The notes: generated from the sequence alone by a model not told the origin. A DNA stretch of 64,000 nucleotides from DASQBT01 sp963746955 (GCA_963746955.1 CAVVDR010000009.1:496001-560000); one strand, 5' to 3'; counted from the stretch's first letter, positions 45,707 through 55,375 are shown. Numbers and translations: made by a program.

Positions 45707-45731
45707 GGCGCGTTAAGCTTCGACTCTGGGT

Positions 45732-45737
45732 TAAAAT
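45732..45737 (+). promoter_or_regulatory. aroE candidate -10 element
   Basis: GGGT-TAAAAT lies 22 bases before the aroE start, in a 53-base gap after the rhodanese gene. There is no clear -35 box. Confidence 0.35.
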
Positions 45738-45759
45738 GGCGCAAACACTTTGACGCGCC

Positions 45760-46563
45760 ATGACCGACCATTACGCTGTCGTGGGTCACCCCATTGCCCA
45801 CTCCAAATCCCCGCTGATTCACGCTGAATTCGCCCGTCAAACCGGTCAGGACCTGACCTACAGCCAACTGCTGGCGCCTCTCGATGGTTTTGCCGAAGTC
45901 GTTGCAGCCTTCCAAGCAGGGGGAGGTGCCGGCCTGAACGTCACCGTACCATTCAAGGAACAGGCGTTTGACCTTGCCACCCGCAGGACCCTCCGGGCAC
46001 AGGCAGCCGGAGCGGTGAACACACTTAAATTCGAAGCCGACGAAATCCTCGGGGACAACACCGACGGCGCAGGACTGGCGCAGGATCTGACGCACAACCT
46101 AGGCATACCGATCAGCGGGAAACAGATTCTCCTTATAGGTGCCGGCGGCGCGGCGCGGGGCGTGATCGGCCCCCTGTTGCAGGAAGAGCCGGCGGCTCTA
46201 GTCCTGGTCAACCGTACATCGGAAAAAGCGCAACAGCTTGCCCGGCAATTCGATTTGCGACTGAGCGCCTGCGGTTACGGTGACCTGAGTGAGCAGCGCT
46301 TCGACATTGTCATCAACGCCACGTCCGCCAGCCTGACAGGACACATACCTGAGTTGCCGACTACCATATTTGCCTCCGGCGCCCTAGCGTACGACATGAT
46401 GTACGGAACGGAAACCGCTTTCATGGCCTGGGCAAGAATCCACGGCGCCCATCGTGTCGCCGATGGGCTGGGCATGCTGGTTGAACAGGCGGCCGAGTCT
46501 TTCCATCTGTGGCGCGGTATCCGTCCGGATACCGGCGCGGTTATCACCCGGCTTTCCCGTTAA
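45760..46563 (+). CDS. aroE: Shikimate dehydrogenase
   Basis: This 267-residue enzyme reduces dehydroshikimate with NADPH in aromatic amino acid synthesis. SKSPLIH lies at residues 15-21, the catalytic lysine in NVTVPFKE near 66-73 and NTDGAG near 100. The nucleotide-binding GAGGAARG follows. Its stop overlaps the mtgA start by one base. Confidence 0.94.
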   Translation: MTDHYAVVGHPIAHSKSPLIHAEFARQTGQDLTYSQLLAPLDGFAEVVAAFQAGGGAGLNVTVPFKEQAFDLATRRTLRAQAAGAVNTLKFEADEILGDNTDGAGLAQDLTHNLGIPISGKQILLIGAGGAARGVIGPLLQEEPAALVLVNRTSEKAQQLARQFDLRLSACGYGDLSEQRFDIVINATSASLTGHIPELPTTIFASGALAYDMMYGTETAFMAWARIHGAHRVADGLGMLVEQAAESFHLWRGIRPDTGAVITRLSR

Positions 46564-47264
46564 TGATTCGCGCGTCATTGCGCATTGCCCGCAATGGGGC
46601 CTTGCTTTTGCTCGGCCTGTTCTTCGTCTACCAGCTTTGGGTGCTCGCGCATGTGCTTTGGTGGGTCGACCACCCTCCCTCTTCCAGCGCTTTCATGAAA
46701 GCCGGTCTTGCCCGACTGCAAGCGAGTGACCCCAACGCGGAACTCCGCCACAAATGGGTACCTTACGACAGGATTTCCATCCACCTGAAGCGCGCGATCG
46801 TTGCAGCAGAGGACAGCCGCTTTCTCGACCATGAAGGCTTCGACTGGGAAGGGATACAAACCGCAGCGGAAAAAAACCTCAAGAAGGGCCGCGTCGTTGC
46901 AGGCGGTTCCACCATCAGCCAGCAGCTGGCCAAGAATCTTTTTCTGTCCGGGCAAAGAAGTATTCTTCGCAAAGGCGAGGAAGCCATCATTACGATGATG
47001 ATTGAAACGGTCATGCGCAAGCGGCGAATCCTGGAGATCTATCTCAACATCATCGAATGGGGTGATGGCATCTACGGGGCCGATGCCGCCGCCCGCCGTT
47101 ACTTCAGAACGTCTGCAAGCAATCTCAATCCGGACCAGGCTGCGGCACTGGCAGCCATGGTGCCCAATCCGCGCTGGTTTGAAGACCATCGCGCATCGCG
47201 CAAGTACCAGCACCGCGTGGCAGTCATCGCAGCCCGGATGCGCTATGCCCAGGTGCCTCGCTGA
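46563..47264 (+). CDS. mtgA: Monofunctional peptidoglycan glycosyltransferase
   Basis: This 233-residue GT51 enzyme polymerises lipid II into glycan strands. One N-terminal membrane helix (about 10-28) is followed by the catalytic E83 in VAAEDSRFLDHEGF and GGSTISQQLAKN at 114-125. No transpeptidase domain is present. The start at 46563 overlaps the aroE stop. The aroE-mtgA pair is common in beta- and gammaproteobacteria. Confidence 0.93.
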   Translation: MIRASLRIARNGALLLLGLFFVYQLWVLAHVLWWVDHPPSSSAFMKAGLARLQASDPNAELRHKWVPYDRISIHLKRAIVAAEDSRFLDHEGFDWEGIQTAAEKNLKKGRVVAGGSTISQQLAKNLFLSGQRSILRKGEEAIITMMIETVMRKRRILEIYLNIIEWGDGIYGADAAARRYFRTSASNLNPDQAAALAAMVPNPRWFEDHRASRKYQHRVAVIAARMRYAQVPR

Positions 47265-47329
47265 GCGGCGCCCTTCAACAATTTAGCGCTTGCCGGGCCG
47301 TAGGGTCGGATGAAACTCACCCGCAGGGT

Positions 47330-47335
47330 TAAAAT
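47330..47335 (+). promoter_or_regulatory. mgtE candidate -10 element
   Basis: GGGT-TAAAAT ends just ten bases before the first mgtE ATG at 47345. Transcription would begin about at the start codon, so the mRNA would be leaderless or nearly so, unless the second ATG at 47357 is used. Confidence 0.35.
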
Positions 47336-47344
47336 CCCGGCCAG

Positions 47345-48805
47345 ATGCAACAACCCATGACAGAAGAATTCGTCGCCCCCCACCAAAGCCAGGATGGTCT
47401 GGAAGAACACCTGGAGCAGGTGCAGGGGCTGCTCGCCCGCCAGAAGCTGGTTGAGGAACTGGTGCACCGTCAGGGCGGCCCACGCCAGGACTTGGTGGAA
47501 AACCTGGTGCACAAACAAAACCTGGCCGAGTTGCAGAAGAAGCTGGAAGAGCTCCATCCGGCGGATGTGGCCTACATACTCGAAGCGCTTCCCATGCAGG
47601 AACGCCTGCAGGTGTGGGAATTGGTCAAGGCCGAACGGGATGGCGAAATCCTGCTGGAAGCCTCCGATGCGGTGCGCGAATCTCTCATCGCACGTATGGA
47701 CAACCAGGAACTGCTGGCCGCCGCCGGCACCCTGGACACGGACGAGATCGCCGACCTCGCGCCGGACCTGCCCAAGGATGTCATTCAGGAACTGCTCACC
47801 TCCCTGGACGCGCAAAAACGCAGTCATCTGCAATCTGCCCTTTCCTATCCGGAAGACAAGGTGGGCGCCCTGATGGATTTCGAAATGGTCACCATACGCG
47901 CGGACGTCACGCTGGAAGTGGCATTGCGCTACCTGCGGCGCCTGGGTGAACTACCGGATCAACTGGACAAGCTGTTCGTGGTCGAACGGGACGAAAAGCT
48001 TATCGGCGTGTTGCCGATAAAGCGCTTGCTCACCAGCGATCCGGACGCCACCGTGGCCGCAATCATGGCCGAGGACGCGGTCAGCTTCCAGCCGGAAGAC
48101 GATGCCCACGATGCCGCCCAGGCCTTTGAACGATATGACCTGGTGATGGCCCCGGTGGTGGACAGTTCCGGTAGGCTGCTCGGCCGTGTGACCGTGGATG
48201 CAGTGGTCGACTATATACGCCAGTCCTCCGAAGCTGACATGCTGTCGATGGCGGGCCTGAAGGAAGAGGAAGATATCTACGCGACCGTGTGGAAAGCGGC
48301 CAGGAATCGCTGGACCTGGCTCGCCATCAATCTGTGCACGGCGCTGCTGGCCTCCCGGGTGGTGGGAGCCTTCGAAGGCTCCATTTCAAGGCTTGCGGCC
48401 CTGGCGGCCTTGATGCCCATCGTTGCCGGAATGGGCGGCAATTCCGGCAACCAGACCTCCACCCTGGTGGTGCGCGGCTTGGCCCTGGGATTGATCAACC
48501 GGGACAATGCCAGACGCCTGCTGGGAAAGGAATTGGGTATCTCCCTGCTCAATGGTTCGATGTGGGGCGCCATCATGGGTCTGATCACTTATGTGCTCTA
48601 CCGCAATACATCCTTGAGCATGGTCATGGCTGCGGCCATGTTGCTCAACCAGGTGGTGGCCGCACTCGCAGGCTACTTCGCCCCCGCCGTCATTCACCGG
48701 TTGGGCCGCGATCCCGCCTATGGCAGCGCCGTGCTGCTCACCTTCATTACCGACAGCATGGGATTTTTCATCTTCCTCGGACTCGCCACCCTCATCGTAC
48801 TGTGA
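47345..48805 (+). CDS. mgtE: Magnesium transporter MgtE
   Basis: This 486-residue protein has an N-terminal helical domain, two CBS domains (about residues 150-290) and five membrane helices at the C-terminus with the pore motif region MPIVAGMGGNSGNQTSTL. MgtE is a Mg-gated Mg channel; the CBS region senses intracellular Mg. The start may be 47345 or the ATG at 47357. GTGA overlaps couple it to msbA. Confidence 0.92.
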   Translation: MQQPMTEEFVAPHQSQDGLEEHLEQVQGLLARQKLVEELVHRQGGPRQDLVENLVHKQNLAELQKKLEELHPADVAYILEALPMQERLQVWELVKAERDGEILLEASDAVRESLIARMDNQELLAAAGTLDTDEIADLAPDLPKDVIQELLTSLDAQKRSHLQSALSYPEDKVGALMDFEMVTIRADVTLEVALRYLRRLGELPDQLDKLFVVERDEKLIGVLPIKRLLTSDPDATVAAIMAEDAVSFQPEDDAHDAAQAFERYDLVMAPVVDSSGRLLGRVTVDAVVDYIRQSSEADMLSMAGLKEEEDIYATVWKAARNRWTWLAINLCTALLASRVVGAFEGSISRLAALAALMPIVAGMGGNSGNQTSTLVVRGLALGLINRDNARRLLGKELGISLLNGSMWGAIMGLITYVLYRNTSLSMVMAAAMLLNQVVAALAGYFAPAVIHRLGRDPAYGSAVLLTFITDSMGFFIFLGLATLIVL

Positions 48806-50571
48806 CTCCCTCCACCAGCTTTCTCAGCAGCCAGACCAGCCGCATCCTGTACTTGCGCCTGTTGACCTATGTACGACCGTATTGGCGCAGGCTGGCGGGC
48901 GCGCTGCTCGGTTTGGCGGTGGCCGCAGCCACGGAACCCGCCTTGTCCGCCCTGTTCAAGCCCTTGTTGGACGGCAGTTTCATCCAGAAGGACCGGACCC
49001 TGATCTGGCTTGCCCCGCTGACCCTGATCGGCCTGTTCTTTGTCCGCGGCGTGGCCAGCTATGTGTCCGATTACGGCATGAACTGGGTCGGCCAGCGCGT
49101 GGTGATGGACTTGCGCGAGGCCATGTTCGCCAAGCTCATCTCGCTGCCGGTGTCCACCCTGGAAGAACAGACCGGCGGCAACATCGTCGCCAACATTGCC
49201 TTCAATGTGAATCAGGTCACCCAGTCAGCCACCAATGTTCTGACCCTGCTGGCGCGGGATTGTCTCGCCATCGCCGGGCTCATTGCGTGGCTGCTGTGGA
49301 TCAACTGGCGGCTAACAATGATCATCGTGCTGGTGGCCCCCCTGACGGCCTGGCTGATTCGCAACCTTAGTCAACGGCTGCGCCATTTTTCGCGCGAGTC
49401 GCAGCGCAATCTGGGGGAGCTCGCCAGCCTGCTGGAAGACAATCTGAGCGGCTTCAAGGTGGTGCGCATTTTTGGCGGACAGCCGCAGGAATCCAGTCGC
49501 TTTCATCACGCCGCGGACGATGCCCGCCGCTTCGTCATCAAGCGCGTGTCGTTGGCCGCAACCTATGATCCCTTGATACAACTGCTGGCTGCGCTGGCCG
49601 TGGCGATCATTATTGCCGTCGCTATCTGGCAGGCTACCCAGGATCAGACCACCGTGGGCGGCTTCGTCTCTTATCTGGTGGCAGTGCTCATGCTGTTCGG
49701 TCCGGTCAAGCGGCTGACCTCGATCAACGACCAGTTGCAGCGCGGTCTTGCGGCGGCGGAAATGATATTCGGCATGCTGGATGAGCCGAGTGAACGAGAC
49801 AGTGGAACGAGGGCTCTGGGCAGGGCGCGAGGCGAAATCGAATTCCGCAAGGTCGGCCTGCGCTACCTCGATACCCATCGGCCCGCCCTGGATGGCATAA
49901 CGCTGCATGTCCTCCCCGGCGAAACCCTGGCTTTGGTCGGCGCCTCCGGCAGCGGCAAGACCTCTCTGGTCAACCTGCTGCCGCGTTTCCGCGACCCGGA
50001 TGAGGGTGACATCCTGCTTGACGGCATTCCACTTGCCGAGCTGAAGCTGGAGGACTTGCGCGCCCAGTTCGCGCTGGTCTCTCAGGAAGTGACCCTGTTC
50101 AACGGCAGCCTGCGTGCAAACATCGCCTACGGCAGTCAGCATGACAAGACCGACGACGTAATCGTCGCTGCCGCCCGTGCCGCGCATGCATGGGAATTCA
50201 TTGAAACGCTGCCGCAGGGCCTGGAAACCCAGGTGGGCGAACGCGGGATGAAACTATCGGGTGGACAACGCCAGCGCATCGCGATCGCCCGTGCGCTGCT
50301 CAAGGACGCACCTATCCTGATTCTGGACGAAGCCACGTCCGCGCTCGATACCGAATCCGAACGCCACGTCCAGGCTGCACTGGAAACTTTGATGCAAGGC
50401 CGCACCACCCTGGTAATCGCGCACCGGCTATCCACCATCGAACAAGCTGACCGCATCGTGGTGCTGGACCAGGGGAAAATCGTGGAACAAGGCAGCCACG
50501 CCGAACTGCTGGCCAAAGACGGCGCCTACGCGCGCCTGCACCGCCTGCAGTTCAGGGAGCCGACGGCATGA
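48802..50571 (+). CDS. msbA: Lipid A export ATP-binding/permease protein MsbA
   Basis: This 589-residue half-transporter has six membrane helices followed by an ATPase domain with Walker A GASGSGKT at residues 380-387 and LSGGQ at about 485-489. It flips lipid A core across the inner membrane. The start is GTG at 48802, overlapping the mgtE stop; a far longer open frame begins inside mgtE but lacks family resemblance. It overlaps ttcA by four bases. Confidence 0.92.
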   Translation: MTPSTSFLSSQTSRILYLRLLTYVRPYWRRLAGALLGLAVAAATEPALSALFKPLLDGSFIQKDRTLIWLAPLTLIGLFFVRGVASYVSDYGMNWVGQRVVMDLREAMFAKLISLPVSTLEEQTGGNIVANIAFNVNQVTQSATNVLTLLARDCLAIAGLIAWLLWINWRLTMIIVLVAPLTAWLIRNLSQRLRHFSRESQRNLGELASLLEDNLSGFKVVRIFGGQPQESSRFHHAADDARRFVIKRVSLAATYDPLIQLLAALAVAIIIAVAIWQATQDQTTVGGFVSYLVAVLMLFGPVKRLTSINDQLQRGLAAAEMIFGMLDEPSERDSGTRALGRARGEIEFRKVGLRYLDTHRPALDGITLHVLPGETLALVGASGSGKTSLVNLLPRFRDPDEGDILLDGIPLAELKLEDLRAQFALVSQEVTLFNGSLRANIAYGSQHDKTDDVIVAAARAAHAWEFIETLPQGLETQVGERGMKLSGGQRQRIAIARALLKDAPILILDEATSALDTESERHVQAALETLMQGRTTLVIAHRLSTIEQADRIVVLDQGKIVEQGSHAELLAKDGAYARLHRLQFREPTA

Positions 50572-51335
50572 GTGATCCGGTCAAGCCGCCGCGCTCGCTG
50601 CTCTCGGCAGCAGGCCGCGCGATCGGCGATTACGCCATGATCGAGGAAGGGGACCGGGTGTTGCTTGGTCTGTCCGGCGGCAAGGATTCGCTTGCGCTGC
50701 TGCATGTGCTGCTGCAGTTGCAGAAAAAGGCGCCGGTCAAGTTCGAGCTCGCTGCCTGCACCGTCGATCCTCAGTCCGATCAATTCGACCCTTCACCGCT
50801 AAAGGCATACATGGGAGGGCTGGGTGTGGAGTATTTCTTCGAGTCGCAGCCCATTGTGGCCGAGGCGCAGAAGACTCTGACCCGCGACACGGATTCTTTC
50901 TGCGCTTACTGTTCGCGCATGCGCCGCGGTATTCTCTATCGCGCGGCGCGCCAAAACGGCTACAACGTACTCGCTCTCGCACAGCATCTGGACGATCTGG
51001 CAGAAACCCACATGCTGTCGATGTTCTTCGGCGGCAAGCTGCGCACCATGCAGGCCCATTACCGCATCGACGCCGGCGATCTCCGCGTCATCCGCCCCTT
51101 TGTCTACGCGCGCGAACGCCAGACCCGCGCGTTTGCCGAGGCCGCCGGGCTACCCGTCATCTTCGAAAACTGCCCGGCCTGTTTTGCCAAGCCGCAGCAA
51201 CGTTATGCGATGAAGCAACTGCTGGCGGATCAGGAGAAGCTGCACCCAAAATTGTTTGCCAGCTTGCTGACAGCGATGAAACCTCTGATGGGAGAATTCC
51301 AATCCGCAATCGACTCGGACTTTATTCCTGAGTAA
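50568..51335 (+). CDS. ttcA: tRNA 2-thiocytidine biosynthesis protein TtcA
   Basis: This 255-residue protein thiolates cytidine 32 of tRNA. The PP-loop SGGKDS is at residues 36-41; iron-sulphur cysteines are C112 and C115 in FCAYCSRMRR and C202 in NCPAC. Slightly shorter than the E. coli protein. The start overlaps the msbA stop (ATGA). Confidence 0.94.
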   Translation: MSDPVKPPRSLLSAAGRAIGDYAMIEEGDRVLLGLSGGKDSLALLHVLLQLQKKAPVKFELAACTVDPQSDQFDPSPLKAYMGGLGVEYFFESQPIVAEAQKTLTRDTDSFCAYCSRMRRGILYRAARQNGYNVLALAQHLDDLAETHMLSMFFGGKLRTMQAHYRIDAGDLRVIRPFVYARERQTRAFAEAAGLPVIFENCPACFAKPQQRYAMKQLLADQEKLHPKLFASLLTAMKPLMGEFQSAIDSDFIPE

Positions 51336-51372
51336 AATTGTCGGGATTTACAAACTTCTGATTTCAAACAAG

Positions 51373-52503
51373 ATGGAAAGACCACAGATCTCCTCCTTCC
51401 TCCCCGGCAAGCGCATCCTGATGGGACCTGGACCCTCCGACGTGCCCCAGCGGGTACTGGACGCCATGGCGCGGCCGACGCTGGGTCACCTCGACCCGGA
51501 GTTCCAGGACATGATGGAGCAGATGAAGACCCTGCTCCGTTATGCCTTCCAGACCACCCATGAACTGACCATGCCGGTGTCCGCACCCGGTTCGGCGGGC
51601 ATGGAAATGTGCTTTGTCAATCTGGTGGAGCCGGGCGATACAGTCGTCGTCTGCCGCAACGGCGTGTTCGGCGGACGTATGGTGGAAAACGTCAAGCGCT
51701 GCGGCGCCACGCCGGTGATCGTGGATGACGGCTGGGGCAAACCCGTGGACCCAAGCAAGGTGGAGGACGCATTCAAGGCCCACCCCGATGCCAAAATACT
51801 CGCCTTTGTCCACGCGGAAACCTCCACCGGCGCGCAAAGCGATGCGGCCACACTCGCGCAGATCGCAAAGACATATGGCGCGCTGACCATATTGGATTGC
51901 GTGACCTCGCTCGCCGGTATTCCGGTCCTGATAGACGAATGGGGAATTGATGCGGCCTATTCGGGCAGCCAGAAATGCCTGTCCTGTACTCCGGGCATTT
52001 CCCCGGTCACTTTCAGTCCCGCCGCAGTGGCGCGGGTAAAATCGCGCACGACCACGGTGCAAAGCTGGTTTCTCGACTTGAACCTTGTGCTGGGATACTG
52101 GGGCAGCGCGGGCAAGCGCACCTATCACCACACCGCTCCGGTCAACCCGCTGTATGGCTTGCACGAAGCCTTGGTCATACTGGCAGAGGAAGGCATAGAG
52201 AACAGCTGGGCACGCCACCGGACCCACCATGAACAGCTCAAGACCGGGTTCGAGGCCATGGGTCTGAAGTTCGTGGTGGATGAACCTTATCGCCTGCCCC
52301 AACTCAACAGCGTGTGGATTCCCGAAGGCGTGGACGATACAACAGTACGGGCGAGGCTGCTAAAGGAATTCGGCCTGGAAATCGGCGCCGGGCTGGGCGA
52401 ATTTGCCGGCAAGGTCTGGCGTTTTGGCCTGATGGGCTATTCGAGCCGGGTTGAGAACATCGATACCTGCCTGAGCGCCCTCGGCCGGGTTATGCACGGA
52501 TAA
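51373..52503 (+). CDS. Alanine/serine--glyoxylate aminotransferase family protein
   Basis: This 376-residue class V PLP aminotransferase has the cofactor lysine K201 in SGSQKCLSC, the LMGPGPSDVPQRVLDA start block (16-31) and the HAETSTGA substrate loop (147-154). It resembles alanine- or serine-glyoxylate aminotransferases, but the amino donor cannot be assigned from sequence. In an autotroph it could serve in photorespiratory-type glyoxylate recovery. It follows ttcA after 37 bases. Confidence 0.87.
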   Translation: MERPQISSFLPGKRILMGPGPSDVPQRVLDAMARPTLGHLDPEFQDMMEQMKTLLRYAFQTTHELTMPVSAPGSAGMEMCFVNLVEPGDTVVVCRNGVFGGRMVENVKRCGATPVIVDDGWGKPVDPSKVEDAFKAHPDAKILAFVHAETSTGAQSDAATLAQIAKTYGALTILDCVTSLAGIPVLIDEWGIDAAYSGSQKCLSCTPGISPVTFSPAAVARVKSRTTTVQSWFLDLNLVLGYWGSAGKRTYHHTAPVNPLYGLHEALVILAEEGIENSWARHRTHHEQLKTGFEAMGLKFVVDEPYRLPQLNSVWIPEGVDDTTVRARLLKEFGLEIGAGLGEFAGKVWRFGLMGYSSRVENIDTCLSALGRVMHG

Positions 52504-52540
52504 ATCAGCGCCTGACTGACCAGATTTCGGCCAGAGGAAC

Positions 52541-53647
52541 TTAAGTCCCAAGCCTGGATTTGGCGGCGCCGCTGTCGAGCACCCGCCGCGCGCGGTCTGC
52601 CCCCGCCGCCAAGCTGTCCGCCTTGCCCAGCCCCCACAGGACCAGTCCACTGCCCATGACCAGGGCATCGTAAGTCGCGCCCTTCTGTCCACGCAGCGCA
52701 GCCAGTCCGGCTTCGGCTGCAACCTGGGCCATAGTCGTTGCATCGAAGGCATGCTTCTCTTCCTCAGTCTCCGCACCTTCCTTGTGCCCGGGCAAGAGCG
52801 GCGCGCGCACCTCCTGACTGATGCCGGCCTGGGCAGCATTGAAATCCCACTGCACTTCCGCGCCATGGTCGCGGTACACAAACATGCGCGCATCCTGGCG
52901 CAAGGAGGGAATCACCCCGCCTTCGACGCCACGCACGATGAGTGCCGAATCGAAACCCGCTTCACGCGCCAGCAGCGCGTAGATACGCGGATAGGGCTTG
53001 TGCACGAAGCCGGTCATGAAATGATTCCTGACCCGGCCCCTGACCGGCATGGCCTGGGTTTCGGCAGTGGTGATTGCCTGACGCTTGACCATGAGCTTGC
53101 GCAGATCCTGCAGCGCATGCAGACGCGGCGCATATTGGGCTTGGTCACAATAAGCCCAGCCCTGTTCGCGCAATCGGGCAGCAGCTTGGTCCGGCGTCAG
53201 GTCCACGTGCAGGCCCACGGCCTTGTACACCAAACGATAGGTGATGCCGTATTTTGGGCCGATGCTTTCCATGCCGGTGCTGACCGTCGGCAGTCCGCAG
53301 GCCGCCAACACCACGGGCAAGAAAGGCGCCGCGGGCAGGGTGCGGTTGTAGCCGTCGAAAGGATCGGACAGGGTCAGCACTTCATCAACCGGTGCAACCA
53401 CGCTTTCGGTTACATCCAGCAAGGCCTGCTGGACGCCGATCACCTCCTCGTCCGTCTCGCGCTTCATGCGCAACGCGATGAGGAAGATCCCGGCCTGTAC
53501 CGGATCCACCTTCTGGTCCAGCACGGCATGCACGCCGCGGCGCGCCTCCTCGCGCGAGATGCTCTTGGACAGTTCCGGGCCGGTCGCCACCCGCTGGATG
53601 ATGCTGTGCATCAGCGCCTTGGGATCCTGGGTCGCAATTTCGCTCAT
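52541..53647 (-). CDS. ybiB: YbiB / TrpD2 family protein
   Basis: This 368-residue protein resembles anthranilate phosphoribosyltransferase, with the N-terminal helical domain and a PRPP-fold domain (GYNRTLPAAPFLPVVLAACG, then TGMESIGPKYG). YbiB/TrpD2 members bind nucleic acids and do not make tryptophan. In several betaproteobacteria ybiB lies next to nitrate or nitrite assimilation genes. Here it overlaps the Rieske protein stop by four bases. Its physiological role is not known. Confidence 0.85.
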   Translation of the reverse strand: MSEIATQDPKALMHSIIQRVATGPELSKSISREEARRGVHAVLDQKVDPVQAGIFLIALRMKRETDEEVIGVQQALLDVTESVVAPVDEVLTLSDPFDGYNRTLPAAPFLPVVLAACGLPTVSTGMESIGPKYGITYRLVYKAVGLHVDLTPDQAAARLREQGWAYCDQAQYAPRLHALQDLRKLMVKRQAITTAETQAMPVRGRVRNHFMTGFVHKPYPRIYALLAREAGFDSALIVRGVEGGVIPSLRQDARMFVYRDHGAEVQWDFNAAQAGISQEVRAPLLPGHKEGAETEEEKHAFDATTMAQVAAEAGLAALRGQKGATYDALVMGSGLVLWGLGKADSLAAGADRARRVLDSGAAKSRLGT

Positions 53648-53970
53648 GATTCTTCCCTGTCGATTCCGACCAGTACGGCATTGCCGTCCACTTTCACCGA
53701 ATACACCTGGATCGGCGTATCAGCGGGTTCATCCATGGGCGCGCCGGTGCGCAGGGAAAAACGGCTGCCATGATAGGAACACTTGATGGTGTCGCCCCGA
53801 ATGCAGCCCAGTGACAACGGCACATCTTCATGCGAGCAGCGGTCCGCCACCGCGAAAATTTCGCCGCCGACCGAGGTGAGGACGATAGGGTGGCCGTCAA
53901 GTTTGACCTTGAGAATTCCGGAAACCGGTACGTCGGCCACCGAAGCCGCGGGGATAAATACTTGCGCCAT
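53644..53970 (-). CDS. Rieske [2Fe-2S] ferredoxin-like protein
   Basis: This protein of 108 residues from the preferred start has the Rieske pair C45-x-H47 in RCSHEDVPLS and C64-xx-H67 in KCSYHGSRF. Small soluble Rieske proteins act as ferredoxins of dioxygenases or as the NirD-type subunit of nitrite reductase. The start may be the ATG at 53970 (MAQVF) or three codons upstream at 53979. It sits between a truncated haemoglobin gene and ybiB on the same strand. Confidence 0.87.
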   Translation of the reverse strand: MAQVFIPAASVADVPVSGILKVKLDGHPIVLTSVGGEIFAVADRCSHEDVPLSLGCIRGDTIKCSYHGSRFSLRTGAPMDEPADTPIQVYSVKVDGNAVLVGIDREES

Positions 53971-54043
53971 AAGGACCATCCATTAAATTAGGAATTGATT
54001 ATAAAGGCGGACAGGCCTAGGCTCTACCCCGTGGGGCACAGGG

Positions 54044-54436
54044 TTAATGCGGCTGATTTCGCATGTGATCGGCCAGCCCGGCAACCGCTTCCCACAACTT
54101 GTCGCGAAAGGGACCGGGATGGATGTGTTCATCGACCGCCTGGCGCATGCACATCAGCCACTGGTCCCTTTCCGTCGTACCAATGGAAAACGGCAAGTGG
54201 CGCGCCCGCAGGAAGGGATGGCCGAAACGCTCGACGTAGTGCTGCGGCCCGCCGAGCCAACCGGACAGGAACCAGTGGAGCTTGTCGCGTGAGCCGGACA
54301 GATCTTCAGGATGGAGTTTCCGGATCGCGTAGGCTTCCGGCAATTCATCCATCAGATCGTAAAAGCGATCCACCAGTCGACGCACTCCGGCGTCGCCGCC
54401 CAGCACGTCGTAGGGGATCTGGGGTGTTTCGTTCAC
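54044..54436 (-). CDS. Group II truncated haemoglobin
   Basis: This 130-residue protein has the trHb2 features: proximal histidine H80 in RARHLPF, W93 in ERDQWL and YDVLGG at the start. Such proteins bind oxygen or detoxify nitric oxide, depending on the species. The neighbouring Rieske ferredoxin might supply electrons, but this is inference. There is no signal peptide. Confidence 0.9.
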   Translation of the reverse strand: MNETPQIPYDVLGGDAGVRRLVDRFYDLMDELPEAYAIRKLHPEDLSGSRDKLHWFLSGWLGGPQHYVERFGHPFLRARHLPFSIGTTERDQWLMCMRQAVDEHIHPGPFRDKLWEAVAGLADHMRNQPH

Positions 54437-54541
54437 AGGGCCACCTCGGTTAAAAAGTCGCGAATGCCGGGCGGCGGCGCGTCGGTGGCAGGCCTGTTTC
54501 GCTGCCGCTCCGATCCCCGCAGGGGGGCCCCTCTCCGCTGC

Positions 54542-55372
54542 TCAAAGGCCCAGGCGCTGCCAGACTTCCATGGTCGGCCGGGCATTGTTCAGGGTGTAGA
54601 AATGCAGGCCTGGCGCGCCGCCTGCCAGGAGCTTCTCGCACAGCGCCGTGACGATGTCAGCGCCGAATGCCCGAATCGCCTCCGTGTCGTCGCCGTATCC
54701 CTCCATGCGCTTGCGGATCCAGCGCGGAATGTCCGCGCCGCACGCATCGGAAAACCGCGCCAGGGTGGAGAAATTGGAAATCGGCATGATGCCGGGCACG
54801 ATAGGGATAGTCGATCCAAGCGCACGCACTTCTTCGACAAAGCGGAAGTAGGCATCGGCGGTGAAGAAATACTGGGTGATGGCAGCATTCGCGCCTGCGT
54901 TCGCCTTCCGCACGAAGGCTTCCAGGTCAGCCTGTGCGTTCCTGGCCTGAGGGTGGACTTCGGGATAGGCCGCCACCTCGATGTTGAACCAGTCGCCGGT
55001 TTCCAGGCGGACAAATTCCACCAGTTCATTTGCGTAGCGGAACTCGCCCGGATCAGCCATGCCGGAGGGCAAGTCCCCGCGCAACGCCACCATGTGGCGG
55101 ATGCCGCTGGCTTTGTAGGTGTTGAGGATCTCGCGGATGTTTTCCCTGGTCGAGCCAATGCACGACAAGTGTGGCGCCGCCTCGCTGCCGGACTGCTGGA
55201 TCTCCAACACGGTTTCCAGCGTCCGGTCGCGCGTCGACCCTCCCGCGCCAAAAGTCACGGAAAAGAACTTCGGCTTAAGCGTCGCCAGTTTTTCCCGCGT
55301 GGCGCGCAGCTTGTCGACGCCCTCGGCAGTCTTGGGCGGGAAGAACTCGAAGCTGTAGGTGCGCGGGGGCAT
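54542..55372 (-). CDS. metF: Methylenetetrahydrofolate reductase
   Basis: This 276-residue FAD enzyme makes 5-methyltetrahydrofolate, the methyl donor for methionine synthase. It starts MPPRTYSFEFFPPKT and has SVTFGAGGSTRDRT and VALRGD typical of MetF. It ends the minus-strand SAM cycle cluster, starting four bases after the preceding membrane protein gene stop. Confidence 0.95.
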   Translation of the reverse strand: MPPRTYSFEFFPPKTAEGVDKLRATREKLATLKPKFFSVTFGAGGSTRDRTLETVLEIQQSGSEAAPHLSCIGSTRENIREILNTYKASGIRHMVALRGDLPSGMADPGEFRYANELVEFVRLETGDWFNIEVAAYPEVHPQARNAQADLEAFVRKANAGANAAITQYFFTADAYFRFVEEVRALGSTIPIVPGIMPISNFSTLARFSDACGADIPRWIRKRMEGYGDDTEAIRAFGADIVTALCEKLLAGGAPGLHFYTLNNARPTMEVWQRLGL

Positions 55373-55375
55373 GCT

